A stretch of DNA of 59,663 nt from Branchiostoma floridae (lineage: Eukaryota; Chordata; Leptocardii; Amphioxiformes; Branchiostomatidae). Below, one piece after another: positions 1 through 11,870 of the stretch. The translations under genes were made by a program, and so were the position numbers. The notes beneath the pieces are model-generated. The model worked only from the letters and a program-made list of their open reading frames with translations. It was not told where the DNA came from and ran no database searches. Location of the stretch: assembly GCF_000003815.2 (NCBI RefSeq), contig NC_049992.1, positions 21,172,921-21,232,583 of the forward strand, read 5' to 3'. Positions within the stretch are counted from its first letter, which is position 1. Each line of letters begins with the position of its first letter.

Positions 1-507
1 GTTTTCTACTGTTGACAGGATCATCCATATAGACGACTTGCACACTTCCCATAATTCACAGTGCCAGGGATACGGATGTAATGACCCGTGAGGTCATCAG
101 GCATTCAGGGGAAACCAACTACTGTAACAGCTACAGTGGTTACGTCTGGCTACTTTATACTCCTGACCATAAAACTTGTAAAATTCTCAGCTCTTATAAT
201 AGTAGTACTATATTTGTCGTACAAATCATTAGTTTATATACTTTGCTGCCGTCGTACTAAAGGTTTTAGCTGGTTTCACCCTGGTTTCCCACCCTGGGCA
301 ATGGTGGTAACATCCATATCCGTAACCCTGGCGCTATGAATTTTAAAACCAGGGTGAAGCAACATGAAGCAACTTACATTTTTAATTGCTAATTTAACAA
401 AGAAGGAAAAACATCCAAATTGTAACAACATAACAATGCATGGGTTCATTTCTTACTGTGTTATACAGTTACTGTAACATTTCTACAAGATAGAAAACTA
501 TGTCTTA
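1..507. other. Intergenic stretch with a partial dispersed repeat
   Basis: No gene is supported. The first 27 bases (TCTACTGTTGACAGGATC core) match the repeat at 3630-3660 almost exactly, so the window opens inside or beside a copy of that repeat. The remainder is AT-rich and has no convincing open frame; the short frame at 88-339 has no recognisable protein character. Confidence 0.5.
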
Positions 508-848
508 GGCCATACCAATTTAATTTGTTGGTTCTCGGAATCGCCGCTTCTATTTTTCCCAATTTCAAAAAAAAATAAATAAAAATTGTCCACACGACCA
601 TGAGGTTATTTGCATGTTCATGAGAACTCATTTGCATGTTCGTGAGAGTTACATGGCCCCCTTACCCACAAGTTGCTCGACAAACTTCGGCTCAGTTAAA
701 CAAAACTTCTGAAACAAGTACTGGACATGCAAAAACAACTATCACCTGCTTTTGTTTTCCTTTGTGTTGTAAATCATCGAAAACCACCAATAGATCGTGA
801 AATTTGTGCTGAAAAATGACGATTCGGCAAACCAAAATGGCCGCCTAA

Positions 849-2380
849 GGGACCGTACGGCATTTAGCGAGGGGGGAGGGCCGGTCGCCAGGGGGGGAGG
901 GCCAAGCAAAAAAATATTTTGCCAGGGGGAGGGCCTAGCAAAAATTTTTTTACTTGGGGGGAGGGCCAAGCAAAAAAAAAATAGCTTGGTCTGCCAGCAA
1001 AATATGTCCCTTAAAATCCAAGAAACGGCGTTTCAGAGGGTCAAGATTTCAAAATTTTTCTGGACCTTTGCAAGGGATCGCCCAAGGTTGGCGCTCGGGA
1101 CACAGTGAAAATGCGAAAGGGAGGGGGCGGGGCTTATGCATGACGCCCTCGAAAACCTTCTTCACGTACAGAAATGTTAACAAACTCTAGATTAGTCTGC
1201 CAGCAAAATTTACCCCTGTCTTATTGCCCTCAAAATGTAAGAAATGGCGTTTCAGAACTCGAGGGTAAATATTTGCAAATTTCCCTGGATCCCTTTTGAC
1301 GTGACCGGCCTCGCGCCTTTGATGACCGACATCGTGATAATGTGTTTGGGGGGATTTAATTTTGTATTTCTAAATTGAAATGCTATTAAAGTTAGCTTTG
1401 TTTGTCAGCAAAATATCTCCTCAAACTGAAGGAAATAGCTTTTAAGAGGGTCAAGATTTCTAAATTCTCCCGGACCTACCTTGCGATTCTTCGTGCCTTT
1501 GGCGCCGAACATGGTGTTCGGAACGTCGTTCTCAAAAACTTGAAACCCTCGTATTTTTTTTTCATAGAAATGTCATCTAACCAGCAAATTTTCCCATAAA
1601 AAAGCAATGCAGGAAATCGTGGCAAAAAAAGCGTGGCATTTCTAAAAGACCTCCTGCAAGTCTGCGGTCTCACGCCCGCCGGCGGCTAGAGAGAGGCGAC
1701 CGGTCTTACCCCGCCGTGGGAAAATCAGCGTCACGCGTCGGCGCCCCCCTCCCCACTACAGTTTTGGAAGTCTAATCGTGCTGTCGTTTTGGTTTTCATT
1801 TTTTTCCCCCGATTTACCGTAAGTTATTACCACCACAGAACCAAGAAAAAGTCCAAAATATGTAAATTGAAAATAGTTTCCGTCAAGCCGCTCAGGCCCG
1901 CGAGCTTGCAATACGTAAATTTTGGGAGCGGGGCGCGCGCCGCTTCGTGGCGCAAATCTACTAGAAATCCAGGTACAAATGCTTTTAGGTGTTGTTTTAG
2001 TATCAAAACAATGAAATAGCTTCTATAAAGCAAATATTTATGCCTCTATGAAGCAGATATTTATCCCTCTATTAAGCAGATATTTTGAGCCATTCTGTTT
2101 TCCTTTTTTTACTAGGGGTGAGAGATCTGCTTCTCGATGAAAATCATGAAAAAGTATGACGCAAAGCACATTTCCAAATGCGGGAGCGCAGTGTTTTATT
2201 GGCGTCTTGAATATTTTTTTTCAAAGTTGATAGGAGGGGGGAGGGCCAAGCAAAAATATTTTGTCTTGGGGGGAGGGCCTAGCAAAAAAAAATTTACCTG
2301 GGGGGAGGGCCATGCAAAATTTTTTGGACCCGACCCTCTGGCGACCGGCCCTCCCCCCTCACTAAACGCCGTACGGTCCC
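849..2380. mobile_element. Inner TIR element nested in the first, TSD TAA
   Basis: The termini GGGACCGTACGGC (left) and its reverse complement (right) continue as about 45 bp of G-rich inverted repeat (TTTAG-GAGGGGGGAGGGCCGGTCGCCAG type). The flanking triplet is TAA at 846-848 and 2381-2383, again Harbinger-like. The subterminal zones carry repeated GGGGGAGGGCCAAGC units on the left and right, each followed by an A-run. The core holds a degenerate tandem array. No transposase is visible. Open frames in this interval (for example 797-1108) are translations of repeats. Confidence 0.75.
990..1610 (+). repeat. Degenerate ~180-205 bp tandem repeat inside the inner element
   Basis: Units begin with a variant of GTCTGCCAGCAAAAT near 990, 1194, 1404 and 1579, followed by AAGAAA-GGCGTTTCAGAGGG and a pyrimidine-rich CTGGACC stretch. 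Spacing is about 200, 206 and 180 bp. Related single units occur at 4440-4510 and 5960-6090, outside the element, so the unit is also dispersed. Confidence 0.6.
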
Positions 2381-2957
2381 TAAGGCAGCATGTAGCCAGT
2401 CACAAGTATGTAAATGAGATGCAATTTCATGCAAATGAGGAGTACACTAATAACGCCTCTAGCGTTTTTTGCTTAAACTGCAGCTTTCACAAAGAGAATA
2501 ATGAATCAGATGTTTCAGGCACTCTTTTATTTTTTGGGTGAAATGAAGTCATTTTCTTGTTGTTGTTGCTAACTTACATTAGACATTATACTATGCTGAA
2601 AAAGTTTTTAAAACTTTTTAAAAGTTTTTTAATGTTGTTAATGATTTACTATGATGATTTATTACAACTGTTAAGCTTTATTACTGTGTGTACTTCTGTA
2701 ATACTGATTGCACATTATTTTGCATTTGTATTGTTGAAATTAAATATAAAATGTATGCTTACATGCAAATTTTTCATGTAATTGTAACTGGATAAGTATT
2801 CTGCCACACATATACCATGGTTTCAGGTCTGGAATTACCAACCTGAAACTCTGGACCTGAATCCAGACTTGTTGCAGTTTTTTTTTTTTTTTTCGCCCTG
2901 TCGCTCCAACTTTTTTCTGAAAAAATCCGAGAACCAACAAATTAAATTGGTATGGCC

Positions 2958-3740
2958 TTATCAAAGTTTGAAACTGACAAATATGTAATTGTTATTTGTT
3001 GTAACAACTCTATTGCACATCTGAGGAATAGGCTGGGATTTTACACTGATTTTGTTTTGACGCACCGGCTTTATGTTTTCTGTACTGTATGTTGTCCCTG
3101 GTTGTTCAAAGTTTGACTGATTGTTACCACGTTTTGTCCTGTATCTGTTATTTACATGTATGTTTGATGGGCCCCCTTGGAAATCAACTATGCACTGTTG
3201 TAGGGGCTACCCATTTGTTTCAAGATGAAATGAAATTTGAACACCAAACCATCCAATTCAGGATTGCCAAGAGATTAGACTAATGGCTAAATCATTCCCT
3301 CACCCAAGAAAAAATTCACAGGTGTGACTACCTGCCACAGGTACATGCAACTGTGGAGGCTGAGATTGATTGTAAAATTTCTGCTAAAAAACTTTGAGCT
3401 CTGATTGGTTGTAATATTCATGGTCCTGTCAACAGTGCCAGTTATTCCAAGCTGTTGACAGGAAAAAATCCTGTCAACAGTGCCGATATCTCTACTGTGA
3501 ACAGTCTCACTCACTATCCATGGTTAGATTATACTGCTGCTGGGTTCCCTGACGCAGGGGTAGGCAGCAGTCGGCCAGTCTTCACACTCCGCTTCCATTT
3601 GGCTCTGTCCAGTGGGTCAGTGCAAAGTTTTCTACTGTTGACAGGATGATCCTGTCAATAACCACAACATATATGTATTTAGAAAATTCAATCCCTACAA
3701 TGGAATGGTCGATATTTAGTGGGGGGGAGCGGTCTGCATA
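2958..3740. repeat. Intergenic stretch with TTGACAGGAT palindromes
   Basis: A hairpin at about 3449-3480 pairs CTGTTGACAGGA with TCCTGTCAACAG around a short A-rich loop. A second one at 3637-3659 reads TTGACAGGATGATCCTGTCAA. Half copies lie at 3422-3437, at 9-25 and near 20091-20110. These look like ends of a small transposable element. No gene is seen here. Confidence 0.55.
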
Positions 3741-4328
3741 AATACCACAAACGACCACAAACGACTCTAGTATGCAGTGTATATGGGTCAAAGACCTTGT
3801 GTGGCGCTCTGGAGACATTTTTTACACATTTATGAATTTAAAAAACGCAGCAAGTCCTACGTATTCACCAGTTATTTCAAGTTAGTCCGCCGGTTTCAAG
3901 ATCGAAGCGATTCTCGGCCGCCATGTTGGATCGCCCGTGCTAGGAGTCTGCATGGGGAAGTTCTCGATACCTTCCACGGCTCCATAGACGACAGGACGAT
4001 AAAACTATGGACGCTGTTGGTTCATAGATTATAGCATGGCACTATTCTATCATTGTCAACTTATAAAACTTGGATACTAAGCGTTTTTCAGCCTCAATGC
4101 AAGCACGCATTCATTGACAGCGCAGAATCGCTTCGATCTTGAAACCGGCGGACTAACTTGAAATAACTGGTGAATACGCAGGACTTGCTGCGTTTTTTAA
4201 ATTCATAAATGTGTAAACAATGTCTCCAGAGCGCCACACAAGGTCTTTGACCCATATACACTGCATACTAGAGTCGTTTGTGGTCGTTTGTGGTATTTCC
4301 GAGTCATTTGTGGTCGTTTGTGGTATTT
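3741..4328. mobile_element. Foldback element with ~175-200 bp arms
   Basis: The segment 3741-3915 is the near-perfect reverse complement of 4124-4328. Both ends start AATACCACAAACGACC, and the right end carries an extra duplicated GTCGTTTGTGG block. The central loop of about 210 bp is unique. The pentamer GCATA lies directly outside the left arm (3736-3740) and two bases outside the right arm (4331-4335), a possible target duplication. There is no coding capacity. Confidence 0.75.
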
Positions 4329-4560
4329 AGGCATACCCGGGGGGAGGTCCAGTCATTAGGGGGAGGGCCTAGGAAAAAGATATTGAGTTGGGGGAGGGCC
4401 TAGGAAAAATTTTTGACCTTAAGGGGGAGGGCCAAGGAAAAAGTTAGCTTGGTCAACCAGCAATGTCGCTTAGAATGCAAGAAACGGTGTTTCAGAGGGT
4501 CAGCAGGGCTTTTTTTAAACCGGGGAACGGGGGCGCGGCGCCCCGATACTATCTACGTGC
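4329..4560 (+). repeat. G-rich repeat related to the inner Harbinger-like element
   Basis: Three GGGGGAGGGCC(T/A)AGGAAAAA units (4359, 4391, 4423) are followed by a TTGGTCAACCAGCAATGTCGC and GTTTCAGAGGGTC stretch. This matches the left subterminal region and first tandem unit of the element at 849-2380. It is a truncated copy without a visible second end. Confidence 0.65.
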
Positions 4561-5830
4561 GCCCCCTTACTCAAATTACCGATTGTACTTTCTCTTTCAA
4601 TGTAGCATTACTTTACCATATTCACAACATGCAGTCTGTTTCAAACTGATCCTTTTTCCAGTGAACATGTAACAAAAACAACATACAATAATGTATCTTA
4701 TTATTACAAGCTTCATTACTCTCAAAATATCCCAAAACATTAATAAAACCACAAAAATAACAATTTCTGGCTTTGAGTAAAGCACACAGCAGCATGCCCA
4801 CGTTCTCATTGATAAGTTCATGGGAGGTTGGAAGAGTTCATTTTAAGTAGTAACAGGGAAAACATCTTTTTCATGGACCGCACATTAGATTCAGATGGGT
4901 AAATCACTAGACAAAAGTAGTTAAAAACATAGTAATCTATACGAATTATCACATCAAAATGTTGTAAATAAAATCTTTCCCCCAATAGATTTCTAAGAAC
5001 TGCAACATCCTTCTGTTGTTAGCTCCTCCCCTTTCTGTCTGGCCCCACCTACCTGACTCCACACACTGGCTACAACTCTTTTGATGTGAAACATGATATC
5101 CCTGTGACACACTGATACAGCAGAGATTGTAGCAAACTTGAAAAAGTGCGAATATAACAGATCAAGTCTGCAGTTTCTCACAACATTGTAACAAAACATT
5201 TGTTGACGATTTAGCTGTACAAAATGAATATTTTATCTGCATATAACATATTATAAGGCTCAACATAGTGGTACAGAATGTAGTGTGACTGTTGCCTTGG
5301 GAGAAAAAGCAAATAGTATGCAAAAATAAAATAAATGGTTGCTTATGATAGCCATGCATAAGAATGGTGTAAGCTTATTGTGGCTAGCTATATCACATTA
5401 ACAAACCAAACTATTTCTTCTCATAACATAGGGTTTAGATTTATCATTAATTCTTAAAACATGTGCACATATAAAGGGTGATTTGTGGATAGTTTGCAAA
5501 GTTAAATTCAGTTTATATAGATAAAAGAAAAGTTGGTTTATATAAAAAACTTGACTTGACTTGTATATGAATCTTTTGACTATTTTAAAATTTGTATACA
5601 AATGTTTATATTGAGAAACATTCTTATTAAGTGCTAAATGTTGATATTGAGAAAGAAGAATAGCCTTTGAAGGTGTTGCACAATCCAAAAGAACTACAAA
5701 AATGTAACAAGTTTAGCCAGTTTTTTCATTGTGTTGATTGTATCTTACAGGCTACAAAATATGCCTTCTTGTAGTTTTACATGGTAAGGACAAACACACA
5801 TTCAAGCTATGATTTTCCCCTTGAAGTAGC
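4561..5830. other. AT-rich intergenic stretch
   Basis: No gene or clear repeat boundary is visible. Both strands have scattered stops, and the short frames (for example 5398-5688 on the minus strand) have low-complexity AT-driven composition without recognisable motifs. Confidence 0.4.
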
Positions 5831-6250
5831 CTCAAAATGTCCCATTTTTACCTCATATTTTCAAAGGCTTCGCACAGCAACCCCCCTTCCGCACCAACCC
5901 CCCGCTTGGTCGCTCCGCTCCCTCGCCACACTCCACCAAGCTCCCTCATACTAATTTTTTCTACAAAAAACCCTGGTCAGGATTTCAAAATTTTCCTCCC
6001 CAAGGGAGCGCCAGAGGTCGGCGCTGGACATGGTGAAAATGGATTGGGGTGAGCGGGCGGGGCTTATTCATTGCCCTCAAGTACCTTCACTTAGGCCCCG
6101 TCATGATGCAAGAAATGAAATGGTTCTATCGGTTAGGCCTGGAAATCCGACAAAAACGACAGGAAATGGTTTGCATTTTTCGTTCACGATGCAAACTTGC
6201 AAACCGTTTCAGTTCCTTGAACAGGCATGGTATTGCATGACCCCTGAGGT
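5831..6250 (+). repeat. Diverged copy of the G-rich element core
   Basis: The segment 5960-6090 repeats the order CAGGATTTCAAAATTTTC, GGGAGCGCC, GGTCGGCGCT, GGTGAAAATG, GGGCGGGGCTTAT seen at 1045-1140 inside the 849-2380 element. The part after 6090 is not recognised. It includes an imperfect palindrome around 6165-6210. Confidence 0.5.
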
Positions 6251-6780
6251 TGTTGTGATCTTGCCCAAACTTGTACTTCTGTGTCAGATTATTGGTCTTT
6301 GATCGTAATTGAACCAATGTCTTACTGAATTCGAAGCTGGGTTCTGTTATGACCTTGGAAATGCCTCTGAAAACATTGTGGTCCTGATATATGCCATGCT
6401 ATGACATTTCCACTGGATCTCCTGACACATTCCCTTGCGATATCAGGACTGCTGACTCCTCAGTCGACCAGGAGGTGGCCCGATAATAGAAACGAATCGT
6501 ACGATTGAAAACGCGGCCAAAACACCCGAATGACAGGTTAAAAATTGTACTTTTCCCCCGTGGCGCCACCAAATATGAACGCACATGCCCGGATGTAAAA
6601 CGGATCGCGCCGCTTTTGCGTTCATGATGCAAATTCGTAATTCCGGATAAGGAAGAAACCGTTTCAATACTACCTCGCGAGGAGTTAATAATTCATAGGT
6701 CAATTTTGTAATTATCCAATATAATAGATACGTTTGTGAAGATTATACATCCAGGAATATAATGAAAAGATGAAAGTTGG
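6251..6780. other. Intergenic stretch, nothing recognised
   Basis: No gene model, terminal repeat or RNA signature was found. The antisense frames at 6399-6703 lack family features. Confidence 0.35.
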
Positions 6781-6880
6781 NNNNNNNNNNNNNNNNNNNN
6801 NNNNNNNNNNNNNNNNNNNNNNNNNNNNNNNNNNNNNNNNNNNNNNNNNNNNNNNNNNNNNNNNNNNNNNNNNNNNNNNN
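6781..6880. other. Assembly gap (100 N)
   Basis: A run of exactly 100 undetermined bases, a standard size for a gap of unknown length. Any frame drawn across it is meaningless. Confidence 0.99.
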
Positions 6881-7530
6881 AAAAAAAACAAATTTTCTTC
6901 AAGAGAATTTCAAGAAGATGTATGCTAGTTTTTTTTAACCTAAAAAAGGAACGACGGGAGGTTGTTTGAAACCTTCTGAAGTAAATTTGATTTTTCCCAG
7001 AAGGGAGAGATTCAACTTTTCCATCTTTTCAATATAATAGATACTATTATTTTCAAGTTACTTGATTTTTAGTTTAAAACAAACATGCTTTTAAGTAATA
7101 TAAAAGTAAAAGGTTATGTATGTAATTCAGGTATTGCAACTTGACATTTAGATGTGCAACCTAGTTTTTGCCCCAGGTTGCACACTGTGCCGAGAGGCAA
7201 GAGAAACATTAGACCCTGCCCCATGCACTGGGGGGGGGGGGGGCATAAGTCCCGTCTGGTGGCTCACTGCACGTGCCATAGTGTTTGGTTCATCAATATT
7301 CCATCCAAAAAAAAAACAATGTGTTAAATCTGGCATACATGTACATGTAGTTGCAGAAATAGAGATAGTTTCAAATGCTGACATAGCAAAGTGACAATGT
7401 CATGAAAAGATCAATAGCCAAAAGATGGTCTGGAAAACCAACATTCAACTGGGTTTTCTTGACTTACTACTGGGTAGGAAATGGACAAACAACCTACATG
7501 TATGATAATTCACCCTGATATGTGTTGCAG

Positions 7531-8081
7531 GTATGTTGGAGGCAATGATCCTCAGTTTCGGAGGGTTACAAATCACCCGCGACCATCTGGCCTTCAATGG
7601 CGATCCTGACATCCTTCGCAGCAACATCGCCTTCCATGACATCCGGTACAACAACAGTCGCATCAACCTGACTATTCTGATGGAGGATGATGGCCAGGCA
7701 ACTATGCATGTTTCTGTGGACAGTGTGAATAATGCTGTGCTGTATGCATGTGAAGCAGGATGTCTTAGTGAACCTGTTTCCCTAACTACAACAATTACTG
7801 AGTTCTCAGTGAAAGTGACCAAGCCGTTAACATCCTTGCTGTACATAGCACCCAGTAGACGTCATCTTCTTGACATTAAGAGAACCATTCACGTGAAAGA
7901 AGTTATAACACATCTTGATCATCTTGAAAAGTTGTCAGGTCCAACGACAGGCTTGCCTCCAGTTTTCTGGGTCAGCATTGCTTTTCTCATTGGACTATTC
8001 CACCTCTTTTTGATTAAACTGATCTATAATGAAGTATGTGGTGCTGGTGCAGCTCGGAGCAGTACTAAATATAGTGCATAG
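7531..8081 (+). CDS. C-terminal exon of a type I membrane protein, possibly KIAA2013/DUF2152 family
   Basis: The exon follows a pyrimidine-rich acceptor ending TGTTGCAG at 7530 and reads in phase with two leading bases to a stop at 8079-8081. It encodes about 183 residues. The first 140 look like a folded luminal or extracellular domain with two N-glycosylation sequons in NNSRINLT and a Cys pair in YACEAGC. A transmembrane helix (FWVSIAFLIGLFHLF) follows, then a short tail. The layout (ectodomain, single helix near the C-terminus, motif LIYNE after the helix) fits my recollection of KIAA2013-like proteins, a family without an established role. The family call is tentative; that it is a real exon is more certain. 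Upstream exons were not found between the gap at 6881 and 7530 and may lie before the window. Confidence 0.55.
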
Positions 8082-9211
8082 GACAGGCTGGTCATATTCA
8101 TGAGATTACTCACCAAGTAAAACACAAGATGGTTAGATGTTGGAAAGGTACAATTTCTTACTAATGGTAGACCAATGGATATTTTTCCTATTATCCCTGA
8201 TTTAAGAAAAGTTGAACCAAAAAATGCAGGTGTCTGCAACATTTTCAGCATAAGAAATGAGAATTCATCACTTGGTTGTTGTTTCACATGTACATGTACA
8301 TCTCATTTCCTCAAAGTCTATGATAAAAGGAAGACTTCTGAGGTTTAGCAAGTCAAAACAAATGTAGATGAAATGTAAAGATTCAAGATACAGTTCCTGC
8401 TTCATAAGATCTAATGTAATTACAGTAATGCCAAAGGCACACACGGCGTTATTACAATTGTGCTGACATTTTGGGCAGCACCAGATGTCAATTAAGGTTG
8501 GCTTATTTGAGCTAATCCACACCTGGACTTGATTAGGTGTTGACAGTAACAATGACCGTTATAGTCGTAAAATCAACGCTTTGACTGCAGGGAGTGGGGT
8601 AGACTTACGCTAATTCAGTCTTTGATGTCTCTAGGAGGTTGTGTTCCCCTCGATATAAATGCATGTGTTTTGTTGTTCAAGCATGTTCTTTAGATGCCTG
8701 TTAAAATTCAGCCATCAAAACTCACCACTCTCTGGCAACTAGCGATGGAACTTGGTGAGTTTGAGCCTGCCATGGTTAGGGCATGCACACACACACGCAT
8801 GCACGCACACACACACACACGTGTTAAGTAATTTAAATCATCATGTTGAAGGTTACATTGGCAACAAGTTGCACAAATCTTTTGTCTTGTTTGCTCATCC
8901 ACCTGTTTGTTGTTGTGCCACACCTGGTTGTCAGGAGACAGAGTTAAGACCCACCAGCCAGTCAGACATGTGCAATGTCACTATGTCATGCATCATTTGC
9001 AAATTGGATTTTTTTGCAAATTGAATTTGCGTCTGTAAACAAGACCATCACTTTTTTCACAGCAGGTGAAAAAGATTGGTTGTTTACAAAGGACATTGGT
9101 AACCAGATTCTGCATGTACTTCTGAAGTTGTATGCATGGCATGGGTGAGGAAGGGACTGAAACTGGACCAAGGTTCTTTAGCATGTTGGATCAGTGGTAA
9201 ACTTAAATAAA
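8082..9211 (+). other. Probable 3' untranslated region of the 7.5-kb gene
   Basis: No coding signal is seen after the stop at 8081. It contains a CA-rich microsatellite at about 8785-8820. The first good AATAAA in this direction is at 9206-9211, giving a UTR of about 1.1 kb if used. This is inference from the poly(A) signal only. Confidence 0.35.
9206..9211 (+). terminator. Poly(A) signal AATAAA, 7.5-kb gene
   Basis: Canonical hexamer about 1.1 kb after the stop codon. Use is not provable from sequence alone. Confidence 0.35.
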
Positions 9212-11870
9212 TTTCAACGCACCAGTGCAGCTTCTGTGTACAATTATAGTGTACTAGTATGTAGTACTGAGATGAGATTTATTTCTGCCATAGAATGCTC
9301 CTTTTTATTCCTTTGTTTTTTTTTTTTATATTCCATTCAAAAACCGATAAACTAATGATAATTTGTGTGGTCATTTTTTGGATCATCATGATCACGTCTA
9401 CCAAAATGTGCATCCAGTTGTGTGACCTAGCTAGCCTATTGCTGATTGCAGTCTTATATGCTCAATGCCCAAAAGAAACATTAATGAATTACTCAATGAT
9501 AAAAATGACAAGTGAGTCAGATAATATATTGCAGACACAGGGTAAGACAATACCAAGATGATCGAAAAGTTATTGTCCTTTGTGATGCAAATTGGTGTCC
9601 CATGTACTGTAGAGTTCTACCCAGAGTCCTGTATTTGATGTGTACTCCCTCTTCACCTCCATAACACCAAAGAGAGAAGTTGCCGTCGTAAAGGAGTTTC
9701 TCTGACACTTCTTTGGGAGAGAGAACCAGCCTATCTTGTGCACAAATCTGTGAACACTTAGAGCTCCGCCTAGGATGCACTAAGATTATACTTCCTCTAC
9801 AATGGACAGTACTACCAACAGTTGCATGCATATGGCTACGCTTTGGCTTCACCAATATCCCTGGTAGTTGTCAACATATACATGAAGAAATTTCTTTATT
9901 GGACCAACGAATGGTTCAATGAATGGACCATTTAACCTAGCCCTTCCAAAAACCCTTCCAAATGACCTCTCTCACGGCCCATTTTCAAGACTTAGACAAT
10001 GCCAGGTACATTTTCCCTGAGTTTAGAACATCTCTTCTAGGTGTGTTACTGTTTGTGGTCCAGCGTAGTAGATCTACACTCTTTACTCACTATGTTTATC
10101 GTAAATATATCACAAATTGCACAAAAAGAAATTTAATTTGTCTTTAAGAATGATACACAATTTTATTTCGTTGTATGCCAAAAAGTTTTACAAAACATGT
10201 ATATTGTGGCAATAATTCATCTGGCATAGATTATGTTATGTTAATGCCAGAAATTGCACAAAAAGAAATTTAACGATGAAAACGGTAGCCATTTTATTGC
10301 AAACCTGTATTGGTTTTGTTGGCATCTTAGAGCACCTACATATTGTTACAAGTTTGCGATATTGGTTTTGATAGCATCATTGTTACAGGTTTGCGATAGA
10401 AAACCTGTATTGGTTTCGTTAGGGTCCATTTTGTCTCAAGGGTGTGTTGCATTTGTCCCAAGGGAGCATTGTATGATGGTAAGAGGTGTCGCAATTTTCA
10501 CGTGTTAATGACTGACTGACTTCAGCACTTTCTAATAACTAGGAAAAACCTTTCACACAGGCAAACCTTGGCAAAATACCAGCTTTTTTTTAAAAGCACT
10601 TGTTTATCCAGATGTAGACATTGAATTGTATTTGAGCACCATATAGCAACTGTTAACTTCTGGAAAAATCTCCAGTTGTAAATATTGAATTGTATACCTA
10701 CCGTACCTAGATGTCTACCCTACATAAACAAGTCTAGGCTCTACCTTTCATAGCAAGGTAACATTCTTGGTGTGTGGGAGCTACTATTTATGGTAACGGT
10801 GGATGAAAGCAACTTGCACGGGTGCAATTTTGATCTGAAATTACTTGCACGACACCAATTCTACATGCACAAACTTGCATTATGCATGTGGTATTCAGAG
10901 CCCTGCAAACAGGATTATTGTACATATTATGAATATGTTTTTTTCATGTGATATGTTGATATTGTATGTTTTGGTCCAATAAAAAGAATGGTGTTTTTGT
11001 ATATGTTTCTGGAAAATTTAATTTTTACATTACATATATATATATATATATATATATATAAGATATCTGCACAATATTGAACTGTATACAAAATGAAGGA
11101 AAGTTTGTGAGAGTAAATCATTTTTAGAGAGTAGTAAGGAGTGAATACTGGTGATTCATTTGTGTGTATTGAGATAGCATAGGGAATTAATCAGTTCATT
11201 CTTACCTCTGCCAAGCAGGTTAGATTGTTATAGTATATGTTCTATTTGCAAAATCATGCCCGAAGGCTAATTGCATGTACAGTCTCAATGACTAAGACTC
11301 TTAGTAAGAGTAGAAAATAGTGTGACACATAACAGTAGTGTCTAATCAACTATATGATACAATGTATTCTATTGTTGGGTTTGACTTCTTTAAAGGCAAT
11401 GATTAATGAACAGTCCCACTTTTTGCATAATGACTGGATTTTGTGCTTTTAGTATAAATATAAATCTCCTAAATGGTGAAAACTTGGTGAAATCTTGGCA
11501 GCTGTTTGAAACAATCTGTTTCTTCAAAGAGTGTGCACTGACTAATGAAATATATTTCATTTTCCACTGCATTCATGGAGCAATATCTACATAATCCCCT
11601 TTCCATCTCTAGTGGATGTGATTCCTATCTTCTGGCAGTTCTTTCATTAAACTCATTATGATGCAGATAATTTTCCATCGAGTATTCAGTTTCAACACTT
11701 AAAATCTTAGCTTACCATTTTCTGGGGACAGTTGGTGAAAGAACATTTGAAGATACATCAGTAAGTCTTCTCTGTAACAATGTACTTAGTTGTACATTTT
11801 TATTGTCAAATTTAGGGTAGTTGGTGTTCCTTAAAAAACAAGAGTTCCACGACCCCATACCTTCGCCAAA
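9212..11870. other. AT-rich intergenic stretch
   Basis: No gene is supported. It contains an AT dinucleotide run at 11034-11061 and diverged local repeats at 10100-10440: CACAAAAAGAAATTTAA occurs twice and TTTGCGATA-TTGGTTT about three times. The frames at 9517-9855 (-) and 10254-10508 (+) lack splice support and recognisable motifs. Confidence 0.4.

Larger units (their letters stand above)
508..2957. mobile_element. Outer Harbinger-like TIR element, TSD TTA
   Basis: The two ends are inverted copies: GGCCATACCAATTTAATTTG at 508 continues as TTGGTTCTCGG, and its reverse complement ends at 2957. The flanking triplet is TTA on both sides (505-507 and 2958-2960). A 3-bp TTA/TAA duplication next to a GG-starting inverted repeat is the known signature of PIF/Harbinger elements. 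No transposase frame is visible, so it is a non-autonomous copy. About 1.5 kb of its length is a second inserted element (849-2380); without it the element is roughly 0.9 kb. Confidence 0.75.

Noticed and set aside
797-2541. Glycine- and lysine-rich frames around 797-1190 and 2137-2541
   Set aside because: Translations of G-rich repeats at the two ends of a transposable element.
7148-7394. Overlapping plus and minus frames around the G14 run
   Set aside because: Driven by the homopolymer; no splice or domain evidence.
7445-7846. 133-residue minus-strand frame
   Set aside because: Antisense to the membrane-protein exon and spans its splice acceptor.
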